Source of the DNA: Papaver somniferum
Taxonomy: Eukaryota > Streptophyta > Magnoliopsida > Ranunculales > Papaveraceae
Direction: 5' to 3'
DNA length: 64,000 bases
Assembly (NCBI RefSeq): GCF_003573695.1
Contig: NC_039362.1
Span: forward strand, 179,375,690-179,439,689
A program made the translations under genes and the position numbers. Shown in pieces: positions 59,597-64,000 of the stretch. Numbering within the stretch: position 1 is the stretch's first letter; each line of letters starts with the position of its first letter. The notes below the pieces were generated by a model, which had not been told where the DNA came from, made no database searches, and saw only the letters and a program-made list of their open reading frames with translations.

Positions 59597-60270
59597 CCTA
59601 ATGAAAATTATCTCACGCTACTTTCACCTTTGAAATAACTATAATAGAACAATACGTAAGAGAAATTATTACGGAAAGTGCATGGAAATCATTTTGTCAT
59701 ACACAGGAGATCCATCATGTACGCAATCCAATTTGTTGCAAAGTCATAATGCGCATAGTCAAAGAAATGGGGACTGACAGACCCTATATCACCACCTCAT
59801 GCCAAGGTCGTACCCTGCAGCAGGAAGTTTGCGCCCGGCCGAAGAGGCGTGCCCCACCATGGGAACATACACACGGACCCACCAGGAAAAGGGAGGAAAC
59901 CCTAGAAGCTAGGTTTTCACGGGAAGGGAATGAAAATTACTAGCTCATGCATTCCTACTTTGCACAGTAATTGAGGCGGCCAACATTACTACGGTATTCA
60001 TGCCTAAATGTTACTACAAGTTCATGCAAAGTATATCTACGACTAGGATTCATACCAACACAGAAGAACAATATTTCTACAAGTTCATGAAAAGGTACGC
60101 CTACGTTTAGGGTTTGCACTAACACAAGAAAACAAGAAAAACAAGTTAAATAGGAAGTACTGGAAGACGTACCTAGGATTCACTCGTCCGCTTTACTACT
60201 ACCACACGGCCTGAATACAAAAAAAAAAAAACAAAAAAAACAAAGGTGTGAAATAAAAGGAGAGGTCGTC

Positions 60271-60282
60271 CCCTTTTATAGG
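60271..60282 (-). promoter_or_regulatory. TATA box of the antisense PMD gene
   Basis: CCTATAAAAGGG on the minus strand, about 675 bases before the ATG at 59596. The distance suggests a 5' UTR intron. Confidence 0.45.
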
Positions 60283-60369
60283 CGTAATGCTTGGGAGTTT
60301 GAATAAGGAAAGGACTTCATATTTGATTCAAGTAAGGAAAAGAGGCGATTGGGGCCACAAAGACAAATC

Positions 60370-60500
60370 ACCACCATGCCAAGCCGTCCGCGCCATGCTT
60401 GCCTCGCCAGAACCGCACCATGACTTGGCCTCACCATGCCAAGTCGTCCGCGCCATGCTTGCCTCACCGTCCACGCCATTCTTGCCACGCCAAGCCATCA
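60370..60500. repeat. GC-rich short repeats related to the LTR satellite
   Basis: The word block CCATGCCAAG-CGTCCGCGCCATGCTTGCCTC occurs twice (about 60376 and 60436) with a third partial copy. Composition resembles the 69-bp LTR array, but the unit differs. Confidence 0.6.
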
Positions 60501-60860
60501 ACCAAGACCATTCCCACACTCGCGTCGTACCAAGTCCAAGCCAACGCAATGCCTGCGGCTCCCCTTCCAAGCTGCACCAACACCAAGAACTCGTCATACC
60601 AGCGTCTCAGTATTCCCTAACTCATCCAAGATGAGGCATGGACAGACTAAGCCGACGATTTTCATCTCACCACTCAATGGTATACACCGCAAATAGAATC
60701 TATGCAAGGCCGCCAAACACCAGGATCATGAAATCTCCCTACCTCTCGAAAAAGGTTAGTCGGACTTTCTTAACCATCTTTCCACGACTTATCATTTCGA
60801 TTTTGTCCCTTCCCGTCACCATCTTATGCTTACCTCGCAACAAAGCTCCCGTTCCGAGCT

Positions 60861-60878
60861 AAGCAGGGGACTTAATGT
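60861..60878 (+). other. polypurine tract of the PMD-carrying Ty3 element
   Basis: AAGCAGGGGACTTAATGT lies directly before the second LTR. The purine core is AAGCAGGGGA. It fixes the plus orientation of the element and thereby the antisense orientation of the PMD gene. Confidence 0.6.
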
Positions 60879-61680
60879 TGATGGTGGTTTTAGCTTAGGG
60901 TTAAAATTGTAAAAATGTACATCTGACATGACGTCAGTATGACCATTAACACATTTATTGAATCAATCTGCACGCCCACGTAATAATTACCGAGGTACCT
61001 TTTTTTATGGGCCATGTTCCGCGGCAGAACCTTTAACATTGATTGACATCATCATGCCAAACCCTAATTCTCATGCTATCGCGCCAAGGCATGCCAACCA
61101 TGCCAGCCGCACCACTGTTCCAATGACATGCCATGTCAGCCACGTCTCCGCGCCAAGGCATGCCAACCATGACAGCCGCACCACTGTGCCAATGGCATGC
61201 CATTCCAGCCATGTCTCCGCGCCAAGGCATGCCAACCATTCCAGCCGCACCATTGTGCCAATGGCGTGCCGTGCCAGCCACGTCTCCGCGCCAAGACATC
61301 CCAACCATGCCAGCCGCACCACTTTGCCAATGGCATGCCATGCCAGGCACGTCTCCGCGCCAAGGCATGCCAACCATGCCAGCCGCATCACTGTGCCAAT
61401 GGCATGCCATGCCAGCCACGTCTCCGCGCCAAGGCATGACAAACATGCCAGCCTCAACAATGTGCCATGCCATGCCGGCCTTCCCTTTACGGCTGCGAAA
61501 AAGAAGGCGTGAGACAATTAACGGTCACCCTTCCATCTTAGATGAAAATCTTATCCGTCCAAGGTCACCTACCAACACATGGTAACCTTTGTCCAAACGC
61601 CAAAACCCTAATTTTGTCCACGCCTAAACCGCGCCAAGACATGCTGGACACGCCACATGTGCCAATGGCATGCCAGCCAT
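60879..61680 (+). repeat. 3' LTR of the PMD-carrying Ty3 element, cut by another insertion
   Basis: Matches the start of the left LTR, with about six 69-bp units (61075-61470), then the beginning of the second repeat tier. It stops at 61680, where a SIRE-like copia LTR starts (target GCCAT at 61676-61680). The rest should lie beyond the right edge. Confidence 0.85.
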
Positions 61681-63523
61681 TGGCACAACCTTTGATTCCC
61701 TTAGCTGATCTCACCCACAACCAAGAGTTGCTGCAACCCAAAATCACAGACTTGATAATAAACAGACATGTCTCACACAGAAATGTCTATCACAGGATAA
61801 ATCTGTCTTCCACAGATAAACCCTAGGTTTTGTTCCGTCATAAGATATAAAATAAAGGTGAACAGGAACCAATTGATAATCCGGTCTTATATTCCCGAAT
61901 AACAACCTAGATTAATCAATCACCTCTCTACAATCCTTCCTGACTATACAGGCGGTTTGTCGAGGAATCACAAACAGTGAGAGGAAGATGTTTGTGACTT
62001 GTTTATCTTGCATATCGGAGAACTCTCACGATCTCAAGACAATCAATCGATTGTACTTGTACGATAGAAGATGCAAGATCAGATCACACAACTACGATAA
62101 AAGTAGTATCGGTCTGGCTTCACAATCCCAATGAAGTCTTTAAGTCGTTAACCTGGTTTTGGAGAATAAAACCAAAGGTTAAAGGAGAATCGACTCTAGC
62201 GAGCGCACTAGTATCATACAGACGTGTGGGGATTAGTTTTTCTCTAAGCTAGATGTCTCCTTTATATTGTCTTCAAATCAGGGTTTTTCCTTAGTTACAA
62301 AGCAATCCTTATTGATCGTTAGATGAAAACCTGATTTAGATTCAAGCTAATATTTCTCAACCGTTAGATTGAAAACTTAGCTTGTCACACACACTTGGGT
62401 AAACGTTTACTGGGTTTGCGGAAACCATGCCCAAACGTGTACGTGTATGTTGGTTAACATAGTAACCAAAAAGGTTAACCATATGAGCATTTCATATTAA
62501 CCTTGTTCTTCTTCACCATAACTAGTTCAATTGACTCAAATGAACTAGTTAAAGAGTTGTTCAATTGCTATGAGATCTTATGTAACTACACAAGACACAA
62601 TTGAAACAAAGATGATTCGATTCGATTGAATCGACTCATGAACATTATAGCCACGGTTTTCATAAAGCATTCCTTACTAATTTAATATTTCATGTTCAGA
62701 GCACATCTTTAGTTCATAACCTCTTAAGTTCACAAACAAGTTCGCGGACTTAAGTTAATCGGTTGAGTTTTCCAAACTCAGCAGAAATTCTCGGAAAGAG
62801 AACTTCCGCCAGTTCGCGGACTGAGTTCGCGTACTTAGCACACAAACGAGTTTTGGAAAATCCAACAAAAATTCTCGGTCGAGAACTTCCGACAGTTCAC
62901 GGACTTGGCAATCCAATTCCACAATCATTCCGATTTTTCTTGATCAACAAAGTTCGAAAACTTCGGTTCAAGGAATACATGGTTATGTAATCTAAAGTCT
63001 CATTTTAATCATTGAGACATTCTCAGAGGACGCTATGTAGCCGTTATTCACAGACCGATTCACGTCAGAGCAATTCTCAAAGTGATTGGAACTTTCCATG
63101 ACTTTCGTCACTAGGTGAAGATAAACTTGATCAAAGCGAAACGCTTTACCAACACATGATTTAGAGAAAAAGATAAGCAATGAATGCTCATCTCGAAATG
63201 TCAAATGTGTATGATCTAGTCTATATAGCATACGACCTTTGTCTCATAAGAAGTAGGATATAGAAAGATAGACTTTTGAGTGATAGATAAGTTCAAGTCT
63301 CCACATACCTTTTTGTTGATGAAGTTCCACGGTTCCTTGTATAGATGTTCGTCATTGTATGATGAATCTCCATAAAGTCCTTGAGATCAACTACACTTTT
63401 CTATCCTAGTCCGAGACTTAGCTATGTAGGATAAAAATCAAGACTCATAGTTTTGATCACTAACATTGACAAACATGATTGAGATAGAAACGCATGCGAG
63501 GTCGACCGAGCAATGCTTTAACA
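61681..63523 (-). repeat. 3' LTR of the SIRE-like copia element (1,843 bp)
   Basis: On the minus strand it begins TGTTAAAGCATTGC and ends GGTTGTGCCA (TG...CA). A TATA-like ATATAAAG lies at 62271-62277 on the minus strand. The length is in the range usual for SIRE-type LTRs. The partner LTR is not in the window. Confidence 0.78.
62765..62906. repeat. 83-bp-offset imperfect direct repeat in the SIRE-like LTR
   Basis: A 58-base segment running from GAGTTTT to GTTC-CGGACT, with AATTCTCGG and GAACTTCCG-CAGTTC inside, at 62765 recurs at 62848. Additional TTCGCGGACT words lie just before it (62743). Confidence 0.7.
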
Positions 63524-63537
63524 ATCTCCCCCTTTGT
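63524..63537 (-). other. polypurine tract of the SIRE-like element
   Basis: On the minus strand, AAAGGGGGAGAT directly precedes the LTR start at 63523. Confidence 0.8.
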
Positions 63538-63710
63538 CAATTTTAGTGACAAAACTATTAATACATATGGAATACAAAAAAAAATAAACTTTAGTGGCTC
63601 CTATTCCATAGTCTAATCTTCAACGTTCCCTGAAATCTTCGTCCTTTCAAGTACTCCAATGATCCCAAAGGTTGTAAGTTTAACATCACCGTTGTTGAAG
63701 ATCCGTAGCT

Positions 63711-63749
63711 ATAATAATGAGAGAAATCGAGATTCTCGATCATTATTAT
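63711..63749. repeat. 39-bp hairpin
   Basis: A 10-base outer arm ATAATAATGA pairs with TCATTATTAT, and an inner TCGAG-ATT-CTCGA pairs as well. It is in the non-coding tail of the SIRE-like element. Confidence 0.6.
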
Positions 63750-64000
63750 ACAGTGTCATAGTATTATTATGTAACATCAAATTCTAATTGTATCATGACT
63801 TTAACAATAATACTACGGTGATATGTATCACTCCTCCTTAGTCAATACTCCATATCGATCATGGAAACCACTCCCCCTTACACAATGATCCGAAAACCAT
63901 ATGTATTTGTAGTGTGAACTACTTTATTTCTCCCCCTTTTTGTCAATAAAATTGGCAAAGGTACAAGAACGGGATTATAATGAAATTTCCACAAGAGACA

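Larger units (their letters stand above)
59597..60878. other. 3' interior of the Ty3 element: PMD promoter, leader and GC-rich repeats
   Basis: On the minus strand this is the upstream region of the PMD gene. It includes a TATA box, an A-rich run (60217-60242), and degenerate repeats of GCCATGCTTGCC at about 60380-60480. On the plus strand it leads to the polypurine tract. No plus-strand gene is seen. Confidence 0.5.
52950..61680 (+). mobile_element. Ty3-type LTR retrotransposon with giant repeat-rich LTRs and antisense PMD gene
   Basis: The left LTR is 3,251 bp (52950-56200), followed by a primer-binding site. A 4.7-kb interior ends with a polypurine tract at 60878 and a right LTR start at 60879. 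The right LTR is interrupted at 61681 by another element, so its end is outside the window. The interior has no gag, protease or polymerase on the plus strand. Its only gene is on the minus strand (PMD gene, 56862-59596) with a TATA box on that strand at 60271-60282. The element depends on helpers for every function. Confidence 0.85.
61681..64000 (-). mobile_element. SIRE/Maximus-like copia element, 3' end only (runs off the window)
   Basis: Minus-strand element nested in the LTR of the Ty3 element. Its 3' LTR occupies 61681-63523, preceded (on the minus strand) by a polypurine tract and by internal sequence to the window edge. The CTCCCCCTTTGTCA phrase with nearby CCCCCTTTTTGTCAATAAAATTGGCAAAG is characteristic of the region upstream of the SIRE 3' LTR. 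No coding is reached within the window. Confidence 0.75.

Overview
This window is nuclear DNA from a flowering plant, almost certainly a dicot. It has spliceosomal introns, plant-type Ty3 and Ty1/copia LTR retrotransposons, an L1-type LINE, Helitrons with RepHel and RPA genes, hAT/CACTA/Mutator MITEs, a plant mobile domain (PMD) gene, and F-box/KIB1-4 (formerly DUF295) genes. The expansion of F-box/KIB1-4 genes made me think of Papaveraceae, but that is a guess. I see no rRNA, tRNA, CRISPR or prokaryotic feature. Nearly every gene is broken, so this is a transposon-dominated intergenic or pericentromeric-like region around a small cluster of F-box-type paralogs.

Layout. 0.7-1.1 kb: hAT MITE. 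1.37-9.85 kb: a Ty3/Tat-like element on the minus strand with gag-protease but no reverse transcriptase or integrase. Between its protease and its 3' LTR lies an antisense gene with its own promoter and five small introns. 10.6-15.1 kb: a Helitron terminus, then a cluster of MITEs ending in a Mutator-type MITE inserted exactly in the TATA box of paralog A. 15.2-26.0 kb: paralog A (plus strand), split by a nearly intact copia element (16.3-22.7 kb) and an ORF1-only LINE (23.1-25.2 kb). 26.1-31.1 kb: a young copia element in the 3' flank of A. 32-35.3 kb: a Helitron with gene-fragment cargo. 35.4-37.1 kb: paralog B (minus). 37.2-49.4 kb: a large Helitron with RepHel and RPA genes, itself invaded by a second Helitron-like insertion. 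49.5-51.7 kb: paralog C (minus). 51.9-52.9 kb: fragments of an F-box gene, a LINE and a copia element. 52.95-61.68 kb: a second Ty3-type element with LTRs over 3 kb built largely of tandem repeats. Its only gene is an antisense, intron-containing PMD gene. 61.68 kb to the end: a SIRE-like copia element nested in the second LTR of that Ty3 element and running out of the window.

Main point. Two different Ty3-type elements here each lack polymerase genes and each carry an antisense, intron-containing gene with its own TATA box and a C-terminal coiled coil. The F-box-like paralogs have two KIB1-4 beta-propeller domains with an F-box between them. The three paralogs act as natural alignments that expose the exact Helitron ends, because paralog A keeps the empty site. 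All statements come from reading the sequence by eye; no database search was run.
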